This document shows positions 17,449 through 26,389 of a stretch of 64,000 nt of DNA, in pieces. A program made the translations under genes and the position numbers. The DNA comes from Comamonas sp. SCN 67-35 (GTDB taxonomy: Bacteria > Pseudomonadota > Gammaproteobacteria > Burkholderiales > Burkholderiaceae_C). The notes under the pieces were generated by a model. The model was not told the origin of the DNA. It saw only the letters and a list, made by a program, of their open reading frames with translations, and searched no databases. The stretch's first letter is position 1. Each line of letters starts with the position of its first letter. The DNA lies in assembly GCA_001725255.1 (NCBI GenBank), contig MEFV01000008.1, positions 186,001 to 250,000 of the forward strand, read 5' to 3'.

Positions 17449-17569
17449 CGCGCGATTATCCGGACGCCATGAAAATGCGTGCGTCGCGCGGGTGATCGTC
17501 CGGGCCGTCACAGTACACTTTCACGATTCCCAGGTCCGACAGACTCCTGGCAGTTTCCCTTCGCGATCC

Positions 17570-18313
17570 ATGGCCGTTGAAACCCCGGGCGCCGCCCGTA
17601 CCAGCTTTGATCTCAAAAGCACCCAGTTGCCCGTGGTGGCGGTGGTGCTCAAGAGCAGCGACGGCGCGCAGATCGAAGCCGAGTTCCGGCGCCAGCTGGG
17701 CGATGACCAGTCTTTCTTCGATGACGACCTGGTGGTCATCGATCTCGCGGCCGTCAGGGACGAGACACGCCCCATTGACTTTCCCGCGCTCGTGGCGCTG
17801 CTCAAGGAGCACCGCACCCGCCCCGTGGCCGTGCGCGGCGGCAGCGAGACACAGATGCAGGCCGCGTTCGAGGCCGGCCTGGCGGCGGCCCCCGAGGCGC
17901 CCCAGCGCCCGGCGCCCGTCCCGGTCGAGACCGTGCATGAGGTCCACGAGGCGCGGGGAGCGCAGGAACTCCCCGCCGCGTCCGTGCCCACGCTGGTGAT
18001 CGACAAGCCCGTGCGCTCGGGGCAGCAGATCTATGCGCGCGGCGGCGATCTCGTGGTGCTGGCCATCGTGAATTTTGGCGCCGAGGTGATCGCCGACGGC
18101 AGCATCCACGTCTATGCGCCGCTGCGCGGGCGGGCGATGGCGGGCGCGCGCGGCGACGCCACCGCGCGCATCTACACCACCTGCCTGGAGCCGCAGCTGG
18201 TCTCGATCGCCGGCATGTACCGCACCACCGACAATGAGCTGCCGGAGAACGTGCGCGGCAAGGCCGCGCAGGTGCGTCTGGAAGGCGAGAAACTGATTTT
18301 TGAACCGCTGTAG
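17570..18313 (+). CDS. minC: Septum-site inhibitor MinC
   Basis: 247 residues. The N-terminal FtsZ-inhibiting domain (1 to about 110) includes TSFDLKSTQLPVVAVVL. A Pro/Glu-rich linker (about 110-145) follows. The C-terminal beta-helix (about 148-247) has RSGQQIYARGGDLVVLAIVN and IHVYAPLRGRAMAG, which bind MinD and the FtsZ tail. It blocks division at the poles together with MinD. ATG 17570 is the first plausible start. First gene of minC-minD-minE. Confidence 0.95.
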   Translation: MAVETPGAARTSFDLKSTQLPVVAVVLKSSDGAQIEAEFRRQLGDDQSFFDDDLVVIDLAAVRDETRPIDFPALVALLKEHRTRPVAVRGGSETQMQAAFEAGLAAAPEAPQRPAPVPVETVHEVHEARGAQELPAASVPTLVIDKPVRSGQQIYARGGDLVVLAIVNFGAEVIADGSIHVYAPLRGRAMAGARGDATARIYTTCLEPQLVSIAGMYRTTDNELPENVRGKAAQVRLEGEKLIFEPL

Positions 18314-18347
18314 GGCAGCGGGCACACAACGCAAGGAAACCGCACAC

Positions 18348-19163
18348 ATGGCCAAGATCGTCGTCGTCACCTCCGGCAAGGGAGGCGTGGGCAAGACCAC
18401 CACCAGCGCCGCCTTCGCTGCTGGCCTGGCGCTTGCCGGGCACAAGACCGCCGTGATCGACTTCGACGTCGGTCTGCGCAACCTCGACCTCATCATGGGC
18501 TGCGAGCGCCGTGTGGTCTACGACTTCATCAACGTCATCCAGGGCGAGGCCAACCTCAACCAGGCGCTGATCAAGGACAAGCAGCTCGAAAACCTCTTCA
18601 TCCTCGCCGCCAGCCAGACGCGCGACAAGGAAGCGCTCACCATCGAGGGCGTCGAAAAAGTGCTCAAGGACCTGGCGGAGATGGGTTTCGAGTACATCGT
18701 CTGCGATTCGCCCGCGGGCATCGAAAGCGGGGCGCTCGCCGCGATGCACTTTGCCGACGAGGCGCTGCTCGTCACCAATCCCGAGGTTTCCTCGGTGCGC
18801 GACTCCGACCGCATCCTGGGCATGCTTTCAAGCAAGACCAAGCGCGCCGTCGAAGGCGCCGAGCCGATCAAGGAACACCTGCTCATCACCCGCTACAACG
18901 CCAATCGCGTGGAAGACGGCCAGATGCTGAGCCTGCAGGACATCCAGGACATCCTGCGCATCAAGCTGATCGGCGTGATTCCCGAGTCGGAAACCGTGCT
19001 GCAGGCCTCCAACCAGGGCATGCCGGCGATCCACATGGCGGGCTCGGACGTTTCCGAGGCCTACAAGGACGTGATCGCGCGCTTTCTCGGCGAAGACAAG
19101 CCGCTGCGCTTCACCGATGCCGTGAAGCCCGGCTTCTTCAAACGCATCTTCGGAGGGAGGTGA
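18348..19163 (+). CDS. minD: Septum-site ATPase MinD
   Basis: 271 residues. The deviant Walker A motif is GKGGVGKTT near the N-terminus, followed by VIDFDVGLRNLDLIMG and the switch region CDSPAGIESGA. The C-terminal amphipathic membrane helix is KPGFFKRIFGG. It recruits MinC to the membrane and is released by MinE. AAGGAA precedes the ATG, 34 bases after minC. Confidence 0.97.
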   Translation: MAKIVVVTSGKGGVGKTTTSAAFAAGLALAGHKTAVIDFDVGLRNLDLIMGCERRVVYDFINVIQGEANLNQALIKDKQLENLFILAASQTRDKEALTIEGVEKVLKDLAEMGFEYIVCDSPAGIESGALAAMHFADEALLVTNPEVSSVRDSDRILGMLSSKTKRAVEGAEPIKEHLLITRYNANRVEDGQMLSLQDIQDILRIKLIGVIPESETVLQASNQGMPAIHMAGSDVSEAYKDVIARFLGEDKPLRFTDAVKPGFFKRIFGGR

Positions 19164-19169
19164 ATCGTC

Positions 19170-19436
19170 ATGTCCCTGCTGTCATTTCTGCTGGGCGAGA
19201 AGAAGAAATCGGCCGCCGTCGCCAAGGAGCGGCTGCAGATCATCCTCGCGCACGAGCGAAGCGGGCGCAATCCCGGCCAGCCCGACTACCTGCCGGCGCT
19301 GCAGCGCGAGCTCGTGGCCGTGATCTCCAAGTACGTGCGCATCAACCCCGAGGACCTGAAGGTGCACTTCGAGCGCCAGGATGAACTCGAGGTGCTGGAA
19401 GTCAAGATCGAACTGCCCGAGGCCGCGCGGGGCTGA
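19170..19436 (+). CDS. minE: Cell-division topological specificity factor MinE
   Basis: 88 residues, the family length. The N-terminus [15 protein letters not shown] gives the membrane-binding helix, [15 protein letters not shown] is the anti-MinCD segment, and the rest is the dimerisation domain. GGAGG overlaps the minD end. The stop codon abuts the greB stop on the other strand with no gap. Confidence 0.96.
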   Translation: MSLLSFLLGEKKKSAAVAKERLQIILAHERSGRNPGQPDYLPALQRELVAVISKYVRINPEDLKVHFERQDELEVLEVKIELPEAARG

Positions 19437-20000
19437 TCAGGCCCGGGGCGGCTCTGGATAGCGCACCGCCAGCACCTCCAGCGTGCGCGGTCCGGCGGGT
19501 GTCTGCAGCGGCACTTCGTCGCCCTCGCGCGCCTTGAGCAGCGCACGCGCCACCGGCGAGACCCAACTCACCTGCTGGCGGCTCGTGTCCACCTCGTCGA
19601 TGCCCAGGATGGTCACGGTGCGCTCTTCGCCCAGGTCGTCGGCGTAGGTCACCGTCGCGCCGAAGAACACCTGGTCGCTGCCCGCGTGCGCGCTCGGGTC
19701 GACCACCTCGGCGATCTCCAGGCGCTTGGTCAGGAAGCGGATGCGCCGGTCGATCTCGCGCAGGCGTTTCTTGCCATAGAGATAGTCGCCGTTTTCCGAG
19801 CGGTCGCCGTTGAGCGCGGCCCAGTGCACCACGTCCACCACCTTGGGGCGCTCCTCGTCGATGAGCTGCAGCAGCTCGGCACGCAGGCGCGCGCAGCCCT
19901 GCGGGGTGATGTAGTTCTTCGCTCCCGCAGGAATCTGCGGCGCGGGGGCGGCATCGTCGTCCTCGTCGCCGTCGCTTTCCCGGGTGAACGCCTTGTTCAT
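19437..20000 (-). CDS. greB: Transcript cleavage factor GreB
   Basis: 187 residues. The start MNKAFTRESDGDEDDD is typical of GreB. The coiled-coil (about 30-100) contains WAALNGDRSENGDYLYGKKR, with the acidic tip, and the C-terminal FKBP-like domain has VSWVSPVARALLKAREGDEV. It reactivates backtracked RNA polymerase by stimulating cleavage. Its ATG overlaps the stop of the flavin reductase gene (ATGA at 19997-20000). Confidence 0.95.
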   Translation of the reverse strand: MNKAFTRESDGDEDDDAAPAPQIPAGAKNYITPQGCARLRAELLQLIDEERPKVVDVVHWAALNGDRSENGDYLYGKKRLREIDRRIRFLTKRLEIAEVVDPSAHAGSDQVFFGATVTYADDLGEERTVTILGIDEVDTSRQQVSWVSPVARALLKAREGDEVPLQTPAGPRTLEVLAVRYPEPPRA

Positions 20001-20569
20001 GACCGGGTCCGCACGCCCGCGCCATCCGCGGCATCCGCGGCATCCGCGCTGTTGCCCAGGGGGTGCTCGGTGTAGAACAGGCCGCTGTGATAGAGCAGGG
20101 GCGCGCTGCCTGTGTGGTGCGTGCTGTGCAGCACCTCGCCCACCAGAATCGTGTGATCGCCCCCGGGGTACTGGTGGCGGCTTGCGCATTCGAAGACGGC
20201 CGCAGCCCCTGCGAGCACCGGCACACCGGTCTTGCCGGGGTGCCAGGCGGTGCCGATCCAGCGGTCGGCGTTGCGCGTGGCAAAACGCACCGCCAGTTCG
20301 TGCTGTGCGGCGGTGAGCACGTGAATGGCGTAGTGCGTCGCCTGCGTGAACACCTCCAGCGACAACGCCTTGTGCGCCAGGCTCCAGAGCACCAGGGGCG
20401 GCGCGAGCGAGACGGAGTTGAACGAATTGACCGTGAGCCCCACCGGCGTGCCGTCGGGCGCGAGCGTCGTCACGATGGTCACGCCCGTGGCGAACATGCC
20501 CAGCGCGTCACGCAGCGCGCGCTGCTCGTCGGCAGGCATGGCAAGGTGCGCGGGGTGCAGAGGTTTCAC
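19997..20569 (-). CDS. Flavin reductase-domain FMN-binding protein
   Basis: 190 residues. The FMN-binding split-barrel reads MFATGVTIVTTLAPDGTPVG and LTVNSFNSVSLAPPLVLWSL, then YPGGDHTILVGEV, all family signatures of small flavin reductases that feed reduced flavin to monooxygenases or act alone. The C-terminal tail carries a 9-base tandem repeat (GCATCCGCG, about 20017-20047) that encodes AD-AAD-AAD and may vary in length. It is co-transcribed with greB. The electron acceptor partner is unknown. Confidence 0.85.
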   Translation of the reverse strand: MKPLHPAHLAMPADEQRALRDALGMFATGVTIVTTLAPDGTPVGLTVNSFNSVSLAPPLVLWSLAHKALSLEVFTQATHYAIHVLTAAQHELAVRFATRNADRWIGTAWHPGKTGVPVLAGAAAVFECASRHQYPGGDHTILVGEVLHSTHHTGSAPLLYHSGLFYTEHPLGNSADAADAADGAGVRTRS

Positions 20570-20676
20570 GATGGAGTGGCTTGGGGGTGGAGAAGGTCTG
20601 GCCTGTGATTATCCCGGCCTTGCGCCCCTCATGCTGTCGCGCGGACTGCCGCCCGCGTTGCTCGCCGGGGCAGTGC

Positions 20677-21225
20677 TCAGCGGCCCGTGCGCAGGCGCCA
20701 TTCGGCGCGTGCCAGGTCGTCGCGTGCCATGGCCAGGCGCAGATCCAGGTCACGCAGGCTGGCGCGCAGCCATTGGCGCCGCGCCTCGTCTCTTTCGCCA
20801 TTCAACCGCCACTGCACGCGGTCCTGCTCGCGTTGCAACTGCTCGAGGACCTGCTCGGCGTCGTGCACGCGCCGCCCCGCCCGATAGCGATCCAGAAACC
20901 CGGCTTCGATTTGTGGCGGACAGGAGTTGTGGTAGCCGCGGCCCTCACGTCCCCAGCGTTCGCCGTTTTCCGGGGTGCAGAAGCGCGTGATGCCCGCATT
21001 CCAGCCGTTCCAGTACAGCGATTCGATGGGCGCCACGCCTGCTTTGGCGCAGGCCTCGCGGATATCCGCCAGGCGCGAGCGCGGGTAGCCATCGAGCGCG
21101 TCGCGCATGCCTTGTTCGCCCCAGTCGGCGGTGCGGCATTCTTCCTGGCTCATCGCGGCGCAGCCCGCCAGTACCACTGCAGCGCTCAAGGCCAGCAGCG
21201 GGAGCGTCTGGCGCAGTGGGTTCAT
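20677..21225 (-). CDS. DUF2799 lipoprotein
   Basis: 182 residues with a lipobox VLAGC (Cys22). The mature part has CRTADWGEQGMRDALDG, then WNGWNAGITRFCTPENG and YHNSCP, the pattern of DUF2799 envelope lipoproteins. The C-terminus (about 110-182) is a charged coiled coil. Function unknown; location in the periplasm or outer membrane is predicted. It is 9 bases downstream of the universal stress gene, so both may be one transcript. Confidence 0.75.
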   Translation of the reverse strand: MNPLRQTLPLLALSAAVVLAGCAAMSQEECRTADWGEQGMRDALDGYPRSRLADIREACAKAGVAPIESLYWNGWNAGITRFCTPENGERWGREGRGYHNSCPPQIEAGFLDRYRAGRRVHDAEQVLEQLQREQDRVQWRLNGERDEARRQWLRASLRDLDLRLAMARDDLARAEWRLRTGR

Positions 21226-21234
21226 CGCGCTCTG

Positions 21235-21657
21235 TCAGCGCACCAGCAGCACCGGCACGCTGCACTTGGCCAGTACCTTGGTACTGACCGAGCCCATCAC
21301 CAGCTTGCCCAGCGCGCCGTGGCCGTGCGTGCCCATGACGATGAGGTCGAACGGCGTCTGCGTGGCCACGTCGGCGATGGTGTCGGCGATCAGGCCGACC
21401 TTGGCGAGGGTCTGCGCCTGAACGCCCTTGCGTGTGAGAAATTCACGCACGGGCTGCATCACCGCTTCGGCCTCGTCGGCATAGTATTGATCGACGGCTT
21501 CCTTGCTCAGTGCCCCACGGGCACGCGGCGGCAGGGGCAGCTGCACAGTGATCGCGGTGTACTGGTGCTCGGGCCCCAGCATTTCATCGTGGCTGGCGAG
21601 GTAGTCCAGCATCTTGCGGGTGTAGGCGCTGCCATCGACAGCGAGCAGGATGTTCAT
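21235..21657 (-). CDS. Universal stress protein, UspA family
   Basis: 140 residues. N-terminal MNILLAVDGSAYTRKMLDYL and the C-terminal ATP-binding loop MGTHGHGALGKLVMGSVS followed by VPVLLVR are standard for the single-domain, nucleotide-binding Usp type. It probably contributes to stress survival. Located just upstream of the DUF2799 gene in the same direction. Confidence 0.9.
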   Translation of the reverse strand: MNILLAVDGSAYTRKMLDYLASHDEMLGPEHQYTAITVQLPLPPRARGALSKEAVDQYYADEAEAVMQPVREFLTRKGVQAQTLAKVGLIADTIADVATQTPFDLIVMGTHGHGALGKLVMGSVSTKVLAKCSVPVLLVR

Positions 21658-21720
21658 CGGACCTCCGACGTGGGTTGCAGGCAGGGTGTGGGCACCATCA
21701 TACGGTGTGCGCCCGCGCGT

Positions 21721-22698
21721 TCATGGCTTCAGTGCCTGCGCGAGCGCGGCGAATTCGGCATGGGCGATCAGGAAGTCGAGCTGCTGGCCGCGCGGCGTCG
21801 TGATGCGCAGGCGCCAGTTGCCGGGCACGCCTTCGCGGTATTGGCCTGCCAGCTGGTTCACCAGGGCCATTGGCAGCGGCAGGCTCAGCTCCTCGCGGTA
21901 CTTGCATTGACCCGAGAGCAGGTCGCGCACGCTGCAGGTGTTGCTGTCCGACAAGGTCTTGAGCGGCACGGTCTCTTCGCCCTTCATGCCCTCGAACTGC
22001 GCCTTGTCGTAGCGGTGGATCACCTCGTCGACGTAGGTGAGGACCATCATCACGCTGACGTGCGCCGCCGACTCGTCCGGGCCGCGCTGGGCGTACAGGT
22101 ACACGAGGTTCTGCTCGTCCGGGTTTTCCTGCGGGTGTGCGGTCTGCAGGCTCCAGACGGTGGTGCCCTGCGGCGTCGACGTTTTCTGCAGGTGCCCGGC
22201 GTAATAGCTGCTGCGGTAGCGCAGGGCCAGCGCGTCGAAGAGTTCGGTGCTGTCCACCGATTTGAAGCTGTATTGCCCGTCCTTCCAGCCCGTGCGTTTC
22301 TGCACCAGCGCGTAGTTGTCCGTAGCGCCCTTGGCGAAGAAGGCGAGATAGCTGATGCGCTCGGGGGCCGCGCCCTTTTCCTGCACCGTGCTGCGATCCG
22401 TTCCCCGGCACGGCACGGGCGTGCCGTCGGGGGCGGCCAGCGTCTCTATGGCGGCGTTGCAGGCGCCGTCGCTGCCGGTGGTGCACGACCAGGACGCCTG
22501 GTGCCTGGTGGGGTTCCAGAACGAACCCAGGCGCGATTCACAGGTGCCCGAGAGGGTCAGGCCCGCCATGGGCAGCTCGTTGCCGTCGAGAAAGAGAAAG
22601 TGGATCCGGCCCTGAACCGTGGGGGCGGCCGCCCGCGCGGGAGCGAGGGCGCTGGCCGCGACAAGCGCGGCGGCGAGAAGGAAAGAGCGGAGTTTCAT
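21721..22698 (-). CDS. Exported protein of unknown function
   Basis: 325 residues with a clear signal peptide (MKLRSFLLAAALVAASALAP, cut after ARA). The mature part starts with a beta-rich segment containing three cysteines likely to form disulfides (CESRLGSF, WSCTTGSDGAC) and has another CSVRDLLSGQC further on. I recognise no family and no catalytic motif. The start at 22698 gives the best signal peptide; an ATG six codons earlier is also in frame. It stands alone between the Usp gene and pckG. Confidence 0.7.
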   Translation of the reverse strand: MKLRSFLLAAALVAASALAPARAAAPTVQGRIHFLFLDGNELPMAGLTLSGTCESRLGSFWNPTRHQASWSCTTGSDGACNAAIETLAAPDGTPVPCRGTDRSTVQEKGAAPERISYLAFFAKGATDNYALVQKRTGWKDGQYSFKSVDSTELFDALALRYRSSYYAGHLQKTSTPQGTTVWSLQTAHPQENPDEQNLVYLYAQRGPDESAAHVSVMMVLTYVDEVIHRYDKAQFEGMKGEETVPLKTLSDSNTCSVRDLLSGQCKYREELSLPLPMALVNQLAGQYREGVPGNWRLRITTPRGQQLDFLIAHAEFAALAQALKP

Positions 22699-22832
22699 CG
22701 CGCAAAGGGTGAACATCGCGCAGTCGATGGGCCGCGCAAGGCAGGGATGGTAGCGGCCTCGCCGCGAGGGTTTTGCGCGATAGCCCCGCGCGCGCGCCGG
22801 GAATCGCCGCCCCCGGAGCGCGTGCGGCCGCT

Positions 22833-24698
22833 TCAGGCGTGGATGCGCTGCGCCAGCGCTGCCCGGATGTCCAGCAGCTCCTGGGGCAGGTGATGGGCGA
22901 GCTTGTCGAAATGCGCGTCGTGCAGCTTGAGTTCTTCGTCCCAGTCGGCCGTATCCAGGCGCGTCACGGTCTCGAACTGCGCCGGCGAAAATTCCAGCCC
23001 CTGCCAGTTGATTTCGCTGTACCGTGGCGCCACGCCGAAGGCGGTTTCGTGCCCCTGAACCCGGCCTTCGAGCCGATCGAGCATCCACTTGAGCACGCGC
23101 ATGTTCTCGCCGTAGCCCGGCCAGACGAATTTGCCGTCCGCGTCCTTGCGAAACCAGTTCACGCAATAGATGAGCGGCAGCGTCGCGCCCCGCGCCTTGA
23201 GCTGGCGGCCCAGGTCGAGCCAGTGCTGGAAGTAGTCGCTCATGTTGTAGCCGGTGAACGGCAGCATGGCAAACGGATCTCGGCGCACCACGCCCTGCTG
23301 GCCGACGGCCGCGGCCGTCGTTTCGCTGCCCATGGTGGCGGCCATGTACACGCCTTCCTGCCAGTTGCGCGCCTCGGTCACGAGCGGCACGGTGGTCGAG
23401 CGCCGCCCGCCGAAGATGATGGTGTCGATCCGCACGCCGGCGGGGTCGTCCCAGGCCGCGTCCAGTGCCGGGTTGTTGGTGGCGGCCGCGGTGAAGCGCG
23501 CGTTCGGGTGCGCGGCCTTGGCGCCGGTTTCCCTAGCAATCCGTGGCGTCCAGTCCTGGCCCTTCCAGTCGAGCAGGTGTTCGGGCAAGTGGCCGGTGTC
23601 CTTCTCCATGCCTTCCCACCAGACGTCGCCGTCGTCGGTCAGCGCCACGTTGGTGAAGATCACGTCGCGCTTCAGGCTCAGCATGCAGTTGGGATTGGTC
23701 TGCATGTTCGTGCCCGGTGCCACGCCGAAATAGCCCGCTTCGGGGTTGATCGCGCGCAGCGAACCGTCGGCCTGCGGCTTGATCCAGGCGATGTCGTCGC
23801 CGATGGTCGTGACCTTCCAGCCCTCGAACGCCTTGGGCGGCACGAGCATGGAGAAATTGGTCTTGCCGCAGGCGCTGGGGAAGGCGGCAGCCACATGGTA
23901 CTTTTTGCCCTCGGGGTTCTGCACGCCCAGGATCAGCATGTGCTCGGCCAGCCAGCCTTCGTCGCGTCCCATGGTCGAGGCGATGCGCAGTGCCAGGCAT
24001 TTCTTGCCCAGCAGCGCGTTGCCGCCGTAGCCCGAGCCGTAGCTCCAGATCTCGCGCGTTTCGGGGTAGTGCACGATGTACTTGGTTTCGTTGCACGGCC
24101 AGGCGGTCCGGTCCTTCTCGCCGGGCGCAAGTGGCACGCCCACCGTGTGCATGCAGGGCACGAAGGCACCGTCCGTGCCGATCACGTCATGCACCGCTCG
24201 GCCCATGCGAGTCATCAGCTTCATGTTCACGGCCACGTAGGCGCTGTCGGAGAGTTCCACGCCGATCTGTGCGATCGGACTGCCCAGTGGCCCCATGGAA
24301 AACGCAATCACGTACATCGTGCGCCCGGCCATGCACCCATCGAACAGCGGCGCCAGCGTGGCGCGCATCTCGGCGGGCGCCATCCAGTTGTTGGTCGGGC
24401 CCGCATCTTCCTTCTTCTCGGAGCAGATGAAGGTGCGGCCTTCGACGCGCGCCACGTCCGAGGGGTCGGACCAGGCCAGGTAGGAGCCGGGGCGTTTGGC
24501 GGGGTTCAGGCGCTTGAAGGTGCCCGCGTCGACGAGCTCCTGGCACAACCGCTCGTACTCTTCTTGACTGCCGTCACACCAGTGAATGCGCGCGGGCTTG
24601 CACAGCGCGGCCATGTCGGCGACCCAGGCGATGAGCCTGGCATTCTTCACGTAGGCGGGGGCCTGGATGTTCAGGTCGGGATCGGAGGGGGCGTTCAT
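22833..24698 (-). CDS. pckG: Phosphoenolpyruvate carboxykinase (GTP)
   Basis: 621 residues, normal for the GTP-dependent class. Key motifs are [15 protein letters not shown] (P-loop kinase-1a with the reactive Cys), [10 protein letters not shown] (kinase-2, metal site), [12 protein letters not shown] and [15 protein letters not shown]. It converts oxaloacetate to phosphoenolpyruvate with GTP in gluconeogenesis. AGGAAG precedes the ATG by 7 bases. An upstream extension of the frame to 24755 has no support. Confidence 0.97.
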   Translation of the reverse strand: MNAPSDPDLNIQAPAYVKNARLIAWVADMAALCKPARIHWCDGSQEEYERLCQELVDAGTFKRLNPAKRPGSYLAWSDPSDVARVEGRTFICSEKKEDAGPTNNWMAPAEMRATLAPLFDGCMAGRTMYVIAFSMGPLGSPIAQIGVELSDSAYVAVNMKLMTRMGRAVHDVIGTDGAFVPCMHTVGVPLAPGEKDRTAWPCNETKYIVHYPETREIWSYGSGYGGNALLGKKCLALRIASTMGRDEGWLAEHMLILGVQNPEGKKYHVAAAFPSACGKTNFSMLVPPKAFEGWKVTTIGDDIAWIKPQADGSLRAINPEAGYFGVAPGTNMQTNPNCMLSLKRDVIFTNVALTDDGDVWWEGMEKDTGHLPEHLLDWKGQDWTPRIARETGAKAAHPNARFTAAATNNPALDAAWDDPAGVRIDTIIFGGRRSTTVPLVTEARNWQEGVYMAATMGSETTAAAVGQQGVVRRDPFAMLPFTGYNMSDYFQHWLDLGRQLKARGATLPLIYCVNWFRKDADGKFVWPGYGENMRVLKWMLDRLEGRVQGHETAFGVAPRYSEINWQGLEFSPAQFETVTRLDTADWDEELKLHDAHFDKLAHHLPQELLDIRAALAQRIHA

Positions 24699-24727
24699 CG
24701 GCGGGCTTCCTGGAGTTGAAAACGGTC

Positions 24728-24804
24728 TTTTCAAAGGAAGCGAACCAAGGGGCACCCGGCCTGGGCCGTCGCCTGGCGAGGTGCATGCGCGCTGCCTTTG
24801 AAAA
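24728..24804. repeat. Inverted repeat TTTTCAAAGG / CCTTTGAAAA upstream of pckG
   Basis: Two perfect 10-base arms (24728-24737 and 24795-24804) separated by 57 bases, in the 296-base gap between pckG and the small gene at 24995. The first arm is 30 bases from the pckG start. It may be a pair of operator half sites or the stem of a leader hairpin. The spacer between arms is GC-rich and shows no gene. Confidence 0.35.
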
Positions 24805-24911
24805 AAGGCTTTCCATCAGCCAGCGTGCACAGCATGCGCCGGTCCGGAGCCCGATTCTAGGAAGCGCCCGCGAATTTGTCCGGAGCCATGCCGGGAAAAC
24901 TATGAAAACGA

Positions 24912-24927
24912 CGCATAACGTTATGCG
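24912..24927. promoter_or_regulatory. Perfect 16-base palindrome CGCATAACGTTATGCG
   Basis: An uninterrupted palindrome in the pckG upstream gap, 22 bases from the terminator of the small membrane-protein gene. Its symmetry and AT-rich centre suit a transcription-factor site, possibly controlling pckG from about 215 bases upstream. Regulator unknown. Confidence 0.4.
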
Positions 24928-24948
24928 CCATCAATCTGTCGCACGCAT

Positions 24949-24972
24949 GAAAAAGCCCCGCGTTGCGGGGCT
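24949..24972 (-). terminator. Rho-independent terminator of the small membrane-protein gene
   Basis: On the minus strand AGCCCCGC-AAC-GCGGGGCT forms a perfect 8-pair stem followed by TTTT. It lies 22 bases after the stop of the 48-residue gene at 24995-25141, which supports that gene being real and separately transcribed. Confidence 0.85.
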
Positions 24973-24994
24973 TGTGCGCAGGTCGGGGGCTCGT

Positions 24995-25141
24995 TCAGCC
25001 GACGGTGACCGCGATCATCGCCAGAATGAAGATCAGCATCACGCCGTAGGCGGGGATGATGAAGGGAATGACCGAGGTCACCGCTTCAACGGGATCGGCT
25101 TCGGCCGTGGATTCGTGGGCGGTGCTGGGTTGATCCGACAT
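24995..25141 (-). CDS. 48-residue single-span membrane protein
   Basis: MSDQPSTAHESTAEADPVEA is an acidic polar N-terminus, followed by one long hydrophobic span from about residue 24 (VIPFIIPAYGVMLIFILAMI) to the C-terminal AVTVG. GAGGAG lies 8 bases before the ATG and a strong terminator lies just after the stop. Short isolated membrane proteins of this build are often subunits or modulators of larger membrane complexes; which one is not shown here. It sits between dprA and pckG, both on the same strand. I recognise no named family. Confidence 0.7.
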   Translation of the reverse strand: MSDQPSTAHESTAEADPVEAVTSVIPFIIPAYGVMLIFILAMIAVTVG

Positions 25142-25219
25142 GGTGTGGGCTCCTCGACTTCTTTTCGTGACTGCGTGCTGCGCCCGAGTGTAACGCGAAG
25201 CGGCGATGGCCGTGTGGCT

Positions 25220-26368
25220 TCAGGCCGCGCCGGTACGCTGGAACCGCGCGCCCGGCAGGCGCGCGACGCTGCCCGCGAGCTCCAGTTCGAGCAGGCGCGC
25301 CTGCACGCTTGCGGCGTCCATGCCGGTGCGCTCGACCAGCGCATCGATGCCGATGGGGTCGAACCCCAGGGCCTGCATCAGGGGGTCGTCCGCGAGGGGC
25401 TCGGCGTCGTTCGTCATTTCACCGTGCACGGGCGCCGGGTGGGGCAGTTGCAGTTCTTCGAGGATGTCCTGCGCCGTCTCCACGAGCTTCGCGCCCTGGC
25501 GGATCAGTGCGTGGCAGCCGCGCGATTGCGGCGCGTGGATGGAGCCGGGGATGGCGAAGACCTCGCGCCCCTGTTCGCTTGCGAGCCGCGCGGTGATGAG
25601 CGAGCCGGAGGCGAGCGCGGCTTCGACCACCAGCGTGCCCGCCGAGAGCCCGGAGATGATGCGGTTGCGCCGGGGGAAATTGCCCGCCAGCGGCGGCGTG
25701 CCCAGCGGGTATTCGCTCATCATCAGGCCGTGCTCGGCGATGCGCGCGGCCAGCGCCTCATGGGCGCGGGGATAGACCTGGTCGAGCCCGGTGCCGACGA
25801 TGGCGATCGTGGCGGGGCTGGCCTCGTCGGGGGCGGCCGCCAGGGCGCCCTCGTGCGCCGCGCCGTCCACGCCGCGCGCCAGGCCGGAGACGATGCACAG
25901 CCCCGCCTCGCGCAGCGCCTGGGCGAAACGGCGGGCATTTTCCCGGCCCTGCGCCGTGGGGTTGCGGCTGCCGACGATGGCAAGTCGCGTGGCGGAAGGC
26001 GGTGCATCCTCCCGCAGAAAGCGCTCGGCACCCTCGACGTACAGCAGCACGGGCGGGTCAGGCGTGGCCAGCAGCGCGGGCGGGTAGCGCGTGTCGGCCA
26101 GGGTGATGATCGTGCGCGCCACACCTGCCCCGGGTGATGCGCCCAGCCACTGCAGTGTGCGCTCGATGTGCGCGTTCAGTGTGTCGCCGCAATGGTCCTG
26201 CAGTGCCCGCCACTGCACGGGGCTCAGGCAGTCGCGCCAATCGTCGGCCCGTTGCTCGAAGAGGGCCTGCGGCAGGCCGAACCGCGCCAGCAGCCTGCGC
26301 GCGGCGCTCGCTCCGATGCCGGGCGCCGTCGTCAGGCGCAACCACGCGGCGAGTTCGCCTTGCTCCAC
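25220..26368 (-). CDS. dprA: DNA-processing protein DprA
   Basis: 382 residues. An N-terminal helical region (1 to about 75) is followed by the Rossmann-like DprA core with LAIVGSRNPTAQGRENA, IVSGLARGVDGAAHEGAL, SEYPLGTPPLAGNFPRRNRI and ALASGSLITARLASEQGREV. A C-terminal winged-helix-like DML1 domain (about 320-382) is present. It loads RecA onto incoming single-stranded DNA in natural transformation. It lies 21 bases after the LysM gene in the same direction. Confidence 0.94.
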   Translation of the reverse strand: MEQGELAAWLRLTTAPGIGASAARRLLARFGLPQALFEQRADDWRDCLSPVQWRALQDHCGDTLNAHIERTLQWLGASPGAGVARTIITLADTRYPPALLATPDPPVLLYVEGAERFLREDAPPSATRLAIVGSRNPTAQGRENARRFAQALREAGLCIVSGLARGVDGAAHEGALAAAPDEASPATIAIVGTGLDQVYPRAHEALAARIAEHGLMMSEYPLGTPPLAGNFPRRNRIISGLSAGTLVVEAALASGSLITARLASEQGREVFAIPGSIHAPQSRGCHALIRQGAKLVETAQDILEELQLPHPAPVHGEMTNDAEPLADDPLMQALGFDPIGIDALVERTGMDAASVQARLLELELAGSVARLPGARFQRTGAA

Positions 26369-26389
26369 GGCGGCCTGTGGCGGGTGCGC

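Noticed and set aside
20581..22893. A 770-codon plus-strand open frame over the DUF2799, Usp and exported-protein genes
   Set aside because: Antisense to genes with a lipobox, a Usp nucleotide loop and a signal peptide; no motif of its own.
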